Shown: positions 55,474 to 64,000, counted from the first letter of the stretch. The stretch is DNA of 64,000 nucleotides from JACKAQ01 sp020634975 [NCBI: Calditrichia bacterium] (GCA_020634975.1 JACKAQ010000001.1:3348001-3412000), one strand, 5' to 3'. Translations and numbers: made by a program. Notes: a model not told the origin generated them from the letters alone.

Positions 55474-57423
55474 ATGAACAAATGGATTAACATCATCGCT
55501 GTGGTTTTGGGGTTGGCGCAAATGGTTTTTGGGCAAGAAAATGTGCAGAATCCGCAGAGCAATGTGCAGAATCCGCACGGCAAAATAAAATGGGAATGTG
55601 TGGATTGCCACACTACCGAATCGTGGACGGAAATGAAAGACCCGATGGTTTTCCGCCACGAAGCAACCGGTTTTGCGCTGGTTGGCGCACACAAAATTAC
55701 CCAATGCATGAGTTGCCACGAAAGCCCGAAATTTGCCGAAGTCGGTGCTGCCTGCGCCGATTGCCACACCGATGTGCACCAGGGTGAATTTGGCATCAAT
55801 TGCCAGAGCTGCCACACTGCGCAAACCTGGGAAAACCGGATCGACGTTCGGCAATTGCACGCGGCTCGCGGTTTTCCGCTATCCGGTGGACATGCAGTTG
55901 CGGATTGCCAAAGCTGCCACATCAGCGAACAGCGCAACGAATTTGCCGGTACCGCAAGCGCCTGTTTTTCCTGCCACATCGCGGAATTTAACGAAACGGT
56001 CGATCCAGATCACCAGCAAGCTGGATTTTCGCTGAACTGCGAAAATTGCCACCAACCCGCGGCAATCGCCTGGAATCAGAATGTGCGATTTGATCACTCG
56101 ATTTTTGAATTACGCGGCGCCCACAAAACCACCGAATGCGCGGCATGTCACACCGAACAATTTACCGGAACGCCACGCGAATGTTTCGCCTGTCACGAAG
56201 CGGATTTCCAGACAGCACAATTGCCCGATCACATTTCGCTCGGTTTCCCAACCGAATGCGCTGAATGCCACAACGAAACGCGTTGGCAAGGCGCTGCATT
56301 CGATCATATTTCCGCCAGTGGATTTCCTCTGAACGGTGCGCACAGCACGATTTTCTGCGCCGAATGCCATGTGGACAATCAGATGACCGGATTGCCGCGT
56401 GATTGCTTCGGTTGCCACAACGATGATTATCAGGAAACCACCGATCCCAACCACGTTCTCGGAAATTTCCCGCAGGATTGTTTGGTTTGCCATAACGAAT
56501 TAACCTTTGTTCCGGCAGATTTCGATCACAATTTGACCCAGTTTCCGCTTACCGGCGCACATGCGACGCTTCAGTGCGAAAGCTGCCACGAAACCGGCGA
56601 TTTCACCGCGTTGCCAACGGAGTGCTATTCTTGCCATCAACCGGATTTTGAGGGCACAACCGATCCGGGGCATGTGCAAAATAACTTCAGTTTCGATTGT
56701 ACGCTTTGTCACAGCACTTCCGCATGGGAACCGGCGACGTTTGACCATAACGCCACCGATTTCCCGCTGACCGGTGCGCACATCGGGCTGGATTGTTTGA
56801 GCTGCCACAGTTCCGGGTATGCCGGAACCCCAACCGCCTGCGTTTCCTGTCACGAAGATGATTTTCAGGCGACGACGGATCCCAACCACATCGCTGCTGC
56901 ATTTCCGCTGGAATGCGAAGTTTGCCACAGCACGGTAGCGTGGGAGCCCGCAATATTTGATCACGATAACACAGATTTTCCGTTGACCGGTGCGCACACC
57001 GGTGTGGATTGCAACAGTTGTCACGCCAGCGGATACACCGGCACGCCGACAGCATGTGTCAGTTGCCATCAATCCGATTTTGACAACACAACCGATCCCA
57101 ACCACATTGCGGCAAACTTTCCGGTTCAGTGCGAAGTTTGCCATAGCACCACCGCATGGGAGCCGGCAAACTGGAATCACGATCAGCTGTATTTCCCGAT
57201 TTACTCCGGCGAGCACCGCAACGAGTGGGATACCTGCGCGGATTGTCACCTCGACCAGACCAATTTTGCCACTTTCGAATGCATTTTCTGTCACGAGCAC
57301 CGCCAATCGGAAATGGATGACGAGCACAACGACGTGAACAACTACGTTTACGAAAGCACCGCTTGCTACAATTGCCACCCGGACGGCCGGGAATTGATGC
57401 AATTGGATCGGATGCGTAATTAG
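55474..57423 (+). CDS. 25-heme cytochrome c, copy 1
   Basis: The 649-residue protein has a signal peptide (to MVFGQ) and 25 CxxCH motifs. The middle is a three-heme module repeated about six times: CEVCH-x-T-x-x-W-x-P, FDHD, FPLTGAH, C-x-x-CH-GY-x-GTP, C-x-x-CH, DPNH. The histidines in FDHD, GAH and DPNH suggest bis-histidine coordination. The end is a distinct cap with YFPIYSGEHRNEW, CIFCHEHRQ and CYNCHPDGRELM, shared with the other 25-heme protein. It would act as a periplasmic or surface electron wire. No catalytic site is visible. Confidence 0.92.
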   Translation: MNKWINIIAVVLGLAQMVFGQENVQNPQSNVQNPHGKIKWECVDCHTTESWTEMKDPMVFRHEATGFALVGAHKITQCMSCHESPKFAEVGAACADCHTDVHQGEFGINCQSCHTAQTWENRIDVRQLHAARGFPLSGGHAVADCQSCHISEQRNEFAGTASACFSCHIAEFNETVDPDHQQAGFSLNCENCHQPAAIAWNQNVRFDHSIFELRGAHKTTECAACHTEQFTGTPRECFACHEADFQTAQLPDHISLGFPTECAECHNETRWQGAAFDHISASGFPLNGAHSTIFCAECHVDNQMTGLPRDCFGCHNDDYQETTDPNHVLGNFPQDCLVCHNELTFVPADFDHNLTQFPLTGAHATLQCESCHETGDFTALPTECYSCHQPDFEGTTDPGHVQNNFSFDCTLCHSTSAWEPATFDHNATDFPLTGAHIGLDCLSCHSSGYAGTPTACVSCHEDDFQATTDPNHIAAAFPLECEVCHSTVAWEPAIFDHDNTDFPLTGAHTGVDCNSCHASGYTGTPTACVSCHQSDFDNTTDPNHIAANFPVQCEVCHSTTAWEPANWNHDQLYFPIYSGEHRNEWDTCADCHLDQTNFATFECIFCHEHRQSEMDDEHNDVNNYVYESTACYNCHPDGRELMQLDRMRN

Positions 57424-57467
57424 TTTTCAAAGCAAAAAACAAGTTGAAAGATATTCAAGAAATAACG

Positions 57468-57542
57468 CCACGGAGACACAGAGTGCACAGAGCATTGAAA
57501 ATAAATAACTTAAAAAGCCCTCTGTTTTCTCTGTGTCTGTGG
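57468..57542. repeat. Imperfect inverted repeat between cytochrome and barrel genes
   Basis: CCACGGAGACACAGAG (57468-57483) faces CTCTGTGTCTGTGG (57529-57542), complementary apart from a two-base bulge, with about 45 bases between. It looks like a small non-coding dispersed element rather than a terminator, since no T-run follows the arm. Confidence 0.55.
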
Positions 57543-57605
57543 TTTCGCAAAATTTTTTAACGTTTACTCAGAAATAAAATTTTTACCCAAAGCAAGGTTT
57601 GCAAA

Positions 57606-59228
57606 ATGAAACAGATGTTGAAAATCGCAATTGCGCTATGGCTCGCATTCACGTTGTTTGGCGTGTCGGCGCAGGAAAAAACCACCCGGTACGAGGTTCG
57701 CTATGTTTCTGCGGAAAATGTATATCTTGCGGCGGGCAGCCAGGTTGGGCTGGCGATTGGCGATACGCTGGAAATCCGCGATCGCGGTAAAATGATTGCC
57801 CGGGTGCTGGTCACTTACGTTGCGGAACAATCGTCGAGCTGTCAGATTTTGACCGCCACAGGCGAAATCCGTCCGGGAATGGGCGCGGTTTTGACTGGCG
57901 CAGCGCCGCAAACCGAACCCGGTTTACCCGGTGAAACGGAATCCGGCGACGTATCGAACGAAACAAAAAAGCGCACCGTCACTGTCCGGACAAAACAAAA
58001 ATCCCAAAAATCCACCGATCTCAGCGGCAGCATTTCGCTGCGCTATTACACGCTGAACGATCTCACCGAACGCAATCTCGATTTTAAACAGCCCACATTT
58101 CGGATCAATTTGCGGGCAAAACGGTTGTGGGGAAAAGATTACACACTGCGCATCCACACCCGCACCCGCCACGATGAGCGCACCCGTGCCTATCGCGAAG
58201 ACGTGCCCAAAAGCGAATGGCGCAACCGGATTTACCAGTTTGCACTCGGTTACGAAAACCGCGATGCCCGGGTAAATTTCCGGCTCGGGCGCATCACCAC
58301 CAACCGGCTGAGCGGCGTTGGCTACATCGACGGATTGCAGTTGCAATTCAACCTTTCGCCATCGGTTGATGTGGGAATTTTGGGCGGCACGCAGCCGAAC
58401 TGGCGCGATTCTGCACCGCAAACGAATGTTCAAAAAGCTGGTGCATTTCTTCATTTTCAAAACGGCGAGATGCGCGGTCGCTTTTTCGAAACGACCGTTG
58501 CCGCCGCCGGCGCGTATGCGGATGGCGTGGTCAGCCGGGAGTTTTTGTACTGGCGTAGCAATTTTCGTTCGCCGGGCGGATTCAGCTTTTTCCACATGCT
58601 GGAAATGGACATGAATCGCAATTGGCGAAAAGAAAAAACCGGCAAAAGCGCGGTGCTCTCCAATCTTTATCTGTCCGCGCGGCAGCGTATTTCCGATGCG
58701 GTTACTGCCGGCGTTACTTTCGATAACCGGCAAAATTACTGGACTTACGAAATTCGCACATTGGCAGACAGTCTGTTCGACGATGCGCTCCGAACCGGAT
58801 TTCGCGGCAATCTTTCCGTTAAATTGCCCGGCAGGATTTACGTTTTCGCCAACGGCGGTTTGCGCAAAATTGAACGGGATAATGTTACCACAACCTCGTA
58901 CGCTATCGGCTTGAATCGCAGCGGATTGCCCGGCAACACATCGCTGCGGCTGAACGGCTCCGGTTTTTCGAACAAGAATACCAACGGCACGAATATCGGC
59001 GGCGATATCGGCAAAAGCTTCTCCGCCGGTCACCGGATCGATATCGGTTATTCGCGCTACGCCTATTCGTTCGATTGGGACGGCATCAATCGCGTGACCG
59101 ATACGTACAGCGCGCAAGCCTATTTGATGCTGCCGGCACGGCTGTTTTTCAGCGGGCTGTATCAATACGATCTGGGCGATGATATCGAAGGTTTCCGAAT
59201 GTATCTGGAATTCGGGTATCGTTTTTAA
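57606..59228 (+). CDS. Outer-membrane barrel in the cytochrome cluster (candidate conduit)
   Basis: The 540-residue protein has a signal peptide (to FGVSAQ), a small N-terminal beta domain (about 25-110, with YEVRYVSAENVYLAAGSQVG, like SH3-like domains of secretion proteins), a charged linker, and a C-terminal barrel of about 380 residues with paired strands such as FRINLRAKRLWGKDYTLRIH and a final YLEFGYRF. It lies between the two 25-heme cytochromes, so it may be the barrel of a porin-cytochrome complex, as MtrB is in metal reducers. MtrB has a CxxC near its N-terminus; I do not see one here, so this is only a role analogy. Confidence 0.7.
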   Translation: MKQMLKIAIALWLAFTLFGVSAQEKTTRYEVRYVSAENVYLAAGSQVGLAIGDTLEIRDRGKMIARVLVTYVAEQSSSCQILTATGEIRPGMGAVLTGAAPQTEPGLPGETESGDVSNETKKRTVTVRTKQKSQKSTDLSGSISLRYYTLNDLTERNLDFKQPTFRINLRAKRLWGKDYTLRIHTRTRHDERTRAYREDVPKSEWRNRIYQFALGYENRDARVNFRLGRITTNRLSGVGYIDGLQLQFNLSPSVDVGILGGTQPNWRDSAPQTNVQKAGAFLHFQNGEMRGRFFETTVAAAGAYADGVVSREFLYWRSNFRSPGGFSFFHMLEMDMNRNWRKEKTGKSAVLSNLYLSARQRISDAVTAGVTFDNRQNYWTYEIRTLADSLFDDALRTGFRGNLSVKLPGRIYVFANGGLRKIERDNVTTTSYAIGLNRSGLPGNTSLRLNGSGFSNKNTNGTNIGGDIGKSFSAGHRIDIGYSRYAYSFDWDGINRVTDTYSAQAYLMLPARLFFSGLYQYDLGDDIEGFRMYLEFGYRF

Positions 59229-59376
59229 CCCGAATTTACGTAAATTGCTGAAAATTATGGAAACAGCATCTTCTCTACGAAGAACCGCATGAGGGGATAT
59301 TTATTATAGATTTGATACTAATCGCGCAAAATGACGGCTCATAAATTTTGTGCAAAGGCGTGATGGGAAGATAAAC

Positions 59377-61302
59377 ATGCGTTGGGCAGCGGTTATTCTG
59401 ATTGTTGTCGTTTGGGTTAGCAATGGTTTTTCGCAAAATAATTCAAACAATCCCCACGGGAAAATCAAATGGGATTGCATCAATTGCCACACAACGGATT
59501 CGTGGACAACGTTGAAAAAGCAAATGGATTTTGATCACGATGACACCCGGTTTTCGCTGGAAGGAGTGCATCAAACCACCGATTGTATGAGCTGCCACAC
59601 CCTCAAATTTGCCGATGCAACCCGCGCTTGCCTCGATTGTCACACAGATGCACACGAAGGCAATTTGGGCATGTATTGCCAGAATTGCCATACACCGCAA
59701 AGCTGGAACGATCCCCAAAATATGTTGCAAATTCACGCTGAACGGGGATTTCCGTTGTCCGGTGCACATGCGATTTCCGATTGTCAGTCCTGCCACACAA
59801 CCGAGCTGTTCAACGAGTTTTCCGGCACCGCGAACAGCTGTTTCACCTGCCACATGGACGATTTTACCCAAACCGAAAATCCAGATCACCAAAGCGCCGC
59901 ATTTTCGATGCAGTGCGAAACCTGCCATCTTCCCGCTGCCATCAATTGGCAGCAGAGCGTGCGATACGAACATCCGCCGCAATTTGCTATCAACGGTGCG
60001 CACCGCTCGCTGGACTGCGCCGAATGCCACAGCGAAACCTTTGCCGGAACGCCGGATATGTGTTTCGATTGCCATTCAGAAGCGTTCCGCAGCGTAGAAA
60101 TGCCTGACCACGCGGCGATGGGTTTCCCGACTGAATGCGCAGTTTGCCACTCGGAAAACGGTTGGCAGGGTGCCGCATTCGATCACGTTCAGGCCAGCGG
60201 ATTTGAGTTGAACGGCGCACATGCGATTGCCCAATGTGTCGATTGCCACGCCGATAACCAATTGGCAGGATTGCCGCGCGACTGTTTCGGCTGCCACGAA
60301 ACGGAATTTCAGGAAGCGCTGGAACCAAATCACGTTGCCAATAATTTTCCGATGGAATGCCAAAATTGCCATGTGGAAGTTGCCTGGCAGCCCGCCACAT
60401 TTGATCACGATTTGACGGATTTCCCGCTTTCCGGGGCGCATGCGACAATCCAGTGCGCGGATTGCCACGAAAATGGCGAATTCATCGCGCTGCAAACCGA
60501 CTGTTACGCCTGCCATCAGATTGATTTTGAAAACGCTAACGAACCTGATCATGTGGCAAATAACTTCAGTGTTGTGTGCACGGATTGCCACACAGATCTC
60601 GCGTGGGAACCGGCGACGTTTGATCACAACGCGACAGATTTCCCGCTGACCGGTGCGCATGTTTCGGTGAACTGCATCGATTGCCACAGCGCTGGTTACA
60701 CCGGTACGCCGACAGCATGTTTCGCCTGCCATGAAACCGATTTTCAAAACACAACCAATCCAAACCACGTTGCTGCGGGGTTTCCGCTGGAATGCGAGGT
60801 GTGCCACACTACAACAGAGTGGCAATCTGCAACATATGATCACGACCAAACAGGCTATCCGCTAACCGGGGCACATAATTTGCTAACCTGTAATGACTGT
60901 CATTCGGGCGGTTATTCCGGCACACCGACGGTTTGTGTGGGTTGCCATTTGGATGATTATCAGGGCACAACCGATCCGGATCATGCGGCAGCCGGATTTC
61001 CCACAGAGTGCGAAACGTGCCACAATACCACAAGGTGGGATCAGACAAACTGGAATCATGATCAGTTGTATTTTCCGATTTACTCCGGGGAGCATCGAAA
61101 TGAGTGGAATACTTGCGCCGACTGCCATGTGGACCAGAATAATTTTGCGGTTTTCGAGTGCATTTTCTGCCACGAACACCGTCAATCAAAGATGGATGAT
61201 GAACACGATGGTGTAACCGGTTATGTTTACGAAAGCGGTGCCTGTTATGCCTGTCACCCGGATGGTCGCGAGCGAATGCGACTGGAGCGCATCAGGCAAT
61301 AG
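59377..61302 (+). CDS. 25-heme cytochrome c, copy 2
   Basis: From ATG 59377 the protein has 641 residues, a signal peptide (to SNGFSQ) and 25 CxxCH motifs. It matches the first 25-heme protein module for module, including NPHGKIKWDCINCHTT at the start and the YFPIYSGEHRNEW cap at the end, so the two are duplicates. The modules are offset by about the same spacing throughout. It is on the plus strand with the Fe-S flavoprotein gene 36 bases downstream. The ATG 59377 has GGGAAG about seven bases before; GTG 59350 upstream is the other option. Confidence 0.92.
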   Translation: MRWAAVILIVVVWVSNGFSQNNSNNPHGKIKWDCINCHTTDSWTTLKKQMDFDHDDTRFSLEGVHQTTDCMSCHTLKFADATRACLDCHTDAHEGNLGMYCQNCHTPQSWNDPQNMLQIHAERGFPLSGAHAISDCQSCHTTELFNEFSGTANSCFTCHMDDFTQTENPDHQSAAFSMQCETCHLPAAINWQQSVRYEHPPQFAINGAHRSLDCAECHSETFAGTPDMCFDCHSEAFRSVEMPDHAAMGFPTECAVCHSENGWQGAAFDHVQASGFELNGAHAIAQCVDCHADNQLAGLPRDCFGCHETEFQEALEPNHVANNFPMECQNCHVEVAWQPATFDHDLTDFPLSGAHATIQCADCHENGEFIALQTDCYACHQIDFENANEPDHVANNFSVVCTDCHTDLAWEPATFDHNATDFPLTGAHVSVNCIDCHSAGYTGTPTACFACHETDFQNTTNPNHVAAGFPLECEVCHTTTEWQSATYDHDQTGYPLTGAHNLLTCNDCHSGGYSGTPTVCVGCHLDDYQGTTDPDHAAAGFPTECETCHNTTRWDQTNWNHDQLYFPIYSGEHRNEWNTCADCHVDQNNFAVFECIFCHEHRQSKMDDEHDGVTGYVYESGACYACHPDGRERMRLERIRQ

Positions 61303-61338
61303 TTCAATTGAGGATAAAAGGAGTTTAAATTTCAAACG

Positions 61339-62682
61339 ATGGAATCTATGATTATTTATTTAGCAACAGCGGCTTTGGCTGTTATCATTTTTATACCTTA
61401 TTTTGTCAAATTTCGTAAAAAACAACATGAAAATTATGAGCGCCGGAAAGAGGCTGAAACGCTGGGTGTAATTCGACCGCAGTCGCAATTTCCACTAATT
61501 GACCAGTCACTGTGCATCGGTTGCGGTTCCTGTGTACTGGCCTGTCCGGAAGGTGATGTTTTGGGTGTAGTGCACGGCAAAGCCATGATTATCAACGGTT
61601 TACGCTGTGTTGGTCACGGGCATTGCGAAACAGCTTGTCCTGTTGGTGCCATCAAAGTCGGGCTTGGCGACATCACCACCCGCGATGATATTCCGGTTCT
61701 GGACAGCGGTCACCAAAGCAATGTACCCGGATTATATGTTGTTGGAGAATTGGGTGGGTTATCGCTCATCCGGAACGCCATTGCCCAGGGGCAAAATGCC
61801 GTTCGGGAATTGGCCAAAACGTTGCCGGCCAATCGTGATCGTACCATTCGGGATTTGCTGATTGTAGGTGCAGGCCCGGCAGGATTGACCGCAGCACTCA
61901 CCGCCAAAGAGCAGGGGTTGAATTATCTGTTGATTGATCAGCAGGAACCGGGCGGCACCATTTTGCAATATCCCCGACGCAAATTGGTGATGACCCAGCC
62001 GATCAATATACCGCTTCACGGGCGGCTCGACAAAACAGAATACACCAAAGAAGATTTGCTGGAAATCTGGCAGCGAATTATCAACAAACATCAATTGAAT
62101 ATCCAAACCGGTGAGCGGCTGACCGGGATAAATCCGGTTGGTGATGAATTTGAATTGGTCACCCAAAACAACTCTTTTTATGCCCGAAAAGTAGTGTTGG
62201 CGTTGGGCAGGCGCGGCACACCGCGAAAATTGGGCGTGCCCGGTGAGAAAATGTCCAAAGTCGCCTATCAGTTGATCGATGCGCAATCGTATCAAAATGC
62301 CCATATTTTGGTGGTTGGCGGCGGCGATAGCGCTGTCGAAGCTGCCATTGCCCTGGCTCGCCAAAAAGGAAATATCGTTTCCATTTCCTATCGCAAAAAT
62401 AAATTTTTCCGCATCAAAAAGAAAAACGAAGATCGCATTATGCGATTGATAAAAGAGAAAAAAGTGCTGCCGTTGTTCGAATCAACGGTATTGGAAATAG
62501 AGCCGGATCGCGTGATTTTGCAGCAAGATGTGGAAATGTTTGAGATCCCCAACAATTATGTTTTTATTTTTGCCGGCGGAATTCCGCCGTTCAAAATGTT
62601 GCAGGAAATGGGTATCCGTTTTGGCGGCGAAGCCAAAACATTTGCGCCACCGGTAGCTGTTCCGTCGGGTTTCAGCAACTAA
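61339..62682 (+). CDS. Membrane-anchored Fe-S flavoprotein, NAD(P)H-linked
   Basis: The 447-residue protein has an N-terminal membrane helix (LATAALAVIIFIPYF), two ferredoxin-type clusters (CIGCGSCVLACP; then CVGHGHCETACP, with His in place of the second Cys) and a thioredoxin-reductase-like flavin core with GAGPAGLTAAL and VVGGGDSAVEAAIALA, two nucleotide-binding sites for FAD and NAD(P)H. It lacks a CxxC redox pair, so it should pass electrons from NAD(P)H through FAD and Fe-S, probably to the cytochrome b/c chain. It is 36 bases after the last cytochrome, in the same transcription direction. Confidence 0.85.
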   Translation: MESMIIYLATAALAVIIFIPYFVKFRKKQHENYERRKEAETLGVIRPQSQFPLIDQSLCIGCGSCVLACPEGDVLGVVHGKAMIINGLRCVGHGHCETACPVGAIKVGLGDITTRDDIPVLDSGHQSNVPGLYVVGELGGLSLIRNAIAQGQNAVRELAKTLPANRDRTIRDLLIVGAGPAGLTAALTAKEQGLNYLLIDQQEPGGTILQYPRRKLVMTQPINIPLHGRLDKTEYTKEDLLEIWQRIINKHQLNIQTGERLTGINPVGDEFELVTQNNSFYARKVVLALGRRGTPRKLGVPGEKMSKVAYQLIDAQSYQNAHILVVGGGDSAVEAAIALARQKGNIVSISYRKNKFFRIKKKNEDRIMRLIKEKKVLPLFESTVLEIEPDRVILQQDVEMFEIPNNYVFIFAGGIPPFKMLQEMGIRFGGEAKTFAPPVAVPSGFSN

Positions 62683-62736
62683 TGCATCGCGGAGGAGAGA
62701 ATACGCCGCAAGTTTTATGCTTCGACGGGGCGGCTT

Positions 62737-63774
62737 TCAATAACTCGCCTCATCCAACTTCACTTTTCCGCTGAACGTTTTGTAAACGAAAATGGTGTAG
62801 CCCGCAACCAGCGGCGCACCGATGGCCACAATGGTCATCATAATTTCCAGCGTTTTTTGGGAAGACGCCGCATTGTACACATCAATATTGTACGCCGGAT
62901 CGACCGTGGACAGCAGGATATTCGGATACAACTCGATGGCGGAAAGGATCAGCAAAAAACTGATGGTCAGCGATGAAAAAATGAATGCCTGCAAAAATTT
63001 GCGCTGCGATGCCAGTCGCGGCAAATTGGCGATGCTCAAAAACGCCAGTACCGGCAGTAAAAAAAGGATCTGGTTCGAGCGGAAATCGTCGGACAAATGC
63101 GGTATGTAAAGCAATGTATAAAGCGTTGTAATACTGAAAGTTACGATAAAAAATATCATCGCGTATTTTTGCAGTTCGAGCAACTGTTTGTAGAGTTTGC
63201 CCTCCGTTTTCAGCAGCAAATAAATCGCGCCATGCGACATAAACAGCGTCAGCGATGTCAGCCCGACCAGAATCGAATACAAATTCAAAAATTCAAAAAA
63301 ACCGGCGCCCTGATACACATAATCCGGGCCGATGGCGATACCCTGCAACACATTCCCCAACACAACGCCGAGCAAAAACGCGAGCATAATGCTGGAAATG
63401 GAATACGAAACGTCCCACATTTGCCGCCACCAGCGCATCGGTTCTTTGCTGCGAAATTCAATCGAAATTGCGCGAAAAATGATGAACAGGAGGAACAGCA
63501 TAAACGGCACATACATCGCGGAAAATAATGTTGCGTACACCACCGGAAATCCCGCAAACAACGCGCCGCCGCCGATAACCAGCCACACTTCGTTGCCGTC
63601 CCAAACCGGTCCGACCGCGTTCAGCGCAATCCGCCGGCTTTCCTCTTTTTTGAAAAACAAATGAAATGCGCCGGCGCCAAAATCAAAACCGTCCAAAATG
63701 GCGTATCCGGAAAACAGCGCCCCGACCACCAAAAACCACCATGTGGGATAATCTATACCAAATAATGTTTCCAT
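62737..63774 (-). CDS. cydB: Cytochrome bd-type quinol oxidase, subunit II
   Basis: The 345-residue protein is CydB: it begins METLFGIDYPTWWFLVVGAL, has the conserved FDFGAGAFH block and VWDGNEVWLVIGGGALFAGFP near residues 55-75, and about eight or nine membrane spans. With CydA it reduces oxygen to water using quinols and has high oxygen affinity. It starts three bases after the end of cydA on the minus strand. A gap of 54 bases, without a clear terminator, separates it from the convergent Fe-S flavoprotein gene. Confidence 0.95.
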   Translation of the reverse strand: METLFGIDYPTWWFLVVGALFSGYAILDGFDFGAGAFHLFFKKEESRRIALNAVGPVWDGNEVWLVIGGGALFAGFPVVYATLFSAMYVPFMLFLLFIIFRAISIEFRSKEPMRWWRQMWDVSYSISSIMLAFLLGVVLGNVLQGIAIGPDYVYQGAGFFEFLNLYSILVGLTSLTLFMSHGAIYLLLKTEGKLYKQLLELQKYAMIFFIVTFSITTLYTLLYIPHLSDDFRSNQILFLLPVLAFLSIANLPRLASQRKFLQAFIFSSLTISFLLILSAIELYPNILLSTVDPAYNIDVYNAASSQKTLEIMMTIVAIGAPLVAGYTIFVYKTFSGKVKLDEASY

Positions 63775-63777
63775 CGT

Positions 63778-64000
63778 TTATTTTCCAGTTAAAATGGTTG
63801 TTATTCCTTTAGTTAAAGGTCTGTCTTCAATTTCTGATTCATCGAACGGGCCGTGTTTGATTTTTTTATCGAGCAGATATAAAAATAGCGCAAACAATAA
63901 CGCGTAAATCAGGAAAAACATGATCAGTGAAAACAGAACCTGGTTGGCGGTTACCGATGCCGAAAGTGCGTCCGATGTGCGCAGTAATCCGTAAACGACC
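63778..64000 (-). CDS. cydA: Cytochrome bd-type quinol oxidase subunit I, C-terminal part
   Basis: The minus strand ends a reading frame with TAA at 63778-63780. Its last 73 residues include VVYGLLRTSDALSASVTANQ, the classic C-terminal segment of CydA, followed by a last membrane span (FFLIYALLFALFLYLL) and a polar tail ending in TILTGK. Three bases later comes the ATG of cydB. The N-terminal portion with the heme ligands is outside the window, so nothing can be said about them. Confidence 0.93.
   Translation of the reverse strand, partial: VVYGLLRTSDALSASVTANQVLFSLIMFFLIYALLFALFLYLLDKKIKHGPFDESEIEDRPLTKGITTILTGK

Noticed and set aside
57606-59228. Calling the barrel MtrB
   Set aside because: The N-terminal CxxC usual in MtrB/PioB is not seen, so only a role analogy is made.
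55474-61302. Tandem DNA repeats in the cytochrome genes as a CRISPR array
   Set aside because: The periodicity comes from protein modules in an open frame; spacing is not constant and no cas genes are near.

Overview
The window reads as chromosome from a Gram-negative bacterium of the FCB group. A Calditrichota-like lineage is my best guess, but this is inference from gene content and no marker gene is present to prove it. Supporting signs are two secreted proteins with a C-terminal sorting domain of the type IX (Por) kind (one carries the NYPNPFNP motif), a TonB-dependent receptor with a carboxypeptidase-like N-terminal domain, many outer-membrane barrels, long multiheme cytochromes c, and Shine-Dalgarno-led genes with some TTG starts. 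No transposase, integrase, phage gene, CRISPR array or rRNA was seen.

Layout. 1-1314: the start of an Hsp70-like gene, translationally coupled to a membrane protein. 1495-3046: a pilin-like protein and an exported charged protein. 3133-11211 (minus strand): a large SF1 helicase, two exported leucine-rich-repeat-like proteins and a predicted winged-helix protein. 11412-18689: a sirtuin, then a minus-strand run of cupin regulator + SpeD, ACT protein, cysteine desulfurase, creatininase-family hydrolase, PP-loop ATPase and a threonine-synthase-like PLP enzyme. 18980-23162: an O-antigen ligase-like protein, a sulfotransferase and a helical repeat protein. 23428-27454: VOC protein, outer-membrane protein, DinB protein, and the ribosome-assembly GTPase Der. 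27512-34242: a secreted metallopeptidase, then PTS IIC, IID, HPr and enzyme I with a phosphoglucose/phosphomannose isomerase. A selenocysteine tRNA follows at 34321. 34699-37845: a TonB receptor and a lipoprotein. 37876-47672 (minus strand): two hybrid histidine kinases, a PstS-like periplasmic protein and three tandem paralogous porin-like barrels. 47854-52473: an acyl-CoA dehydrogenase-type enzyme, a badly frameshifted asparagine-synthase-like pseudogene, and a secreted beta-propeller protein. 52579-62682: the most striking block, holding a membrane cytochrome b-like protein, three multiheme cytochromes c (20, 25 and 25 CxxCH motifs), an outer-membrane barrel and a membrane-anchored Fe-S flavoprotein. 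62737-64000: cydB and the end of cydA.

How they work together. The 52.6-62.7 kb block looks like a full electron path: NAD(P)H, Fe-S flavoprotein, membrane b-heme protein, periplasmic heme wires, and possibly a barrel that carries electrons through the outer membrane. The bd oxidase next to it would be an oxygen-linked alternative. The PTS block has the membrane and general phosphotransfer parts but no IIA or IIB here. The kinases, periplasmic binding protein and porins look like one sensing and uptake locus for a small solute, perhaps an oxyanion.
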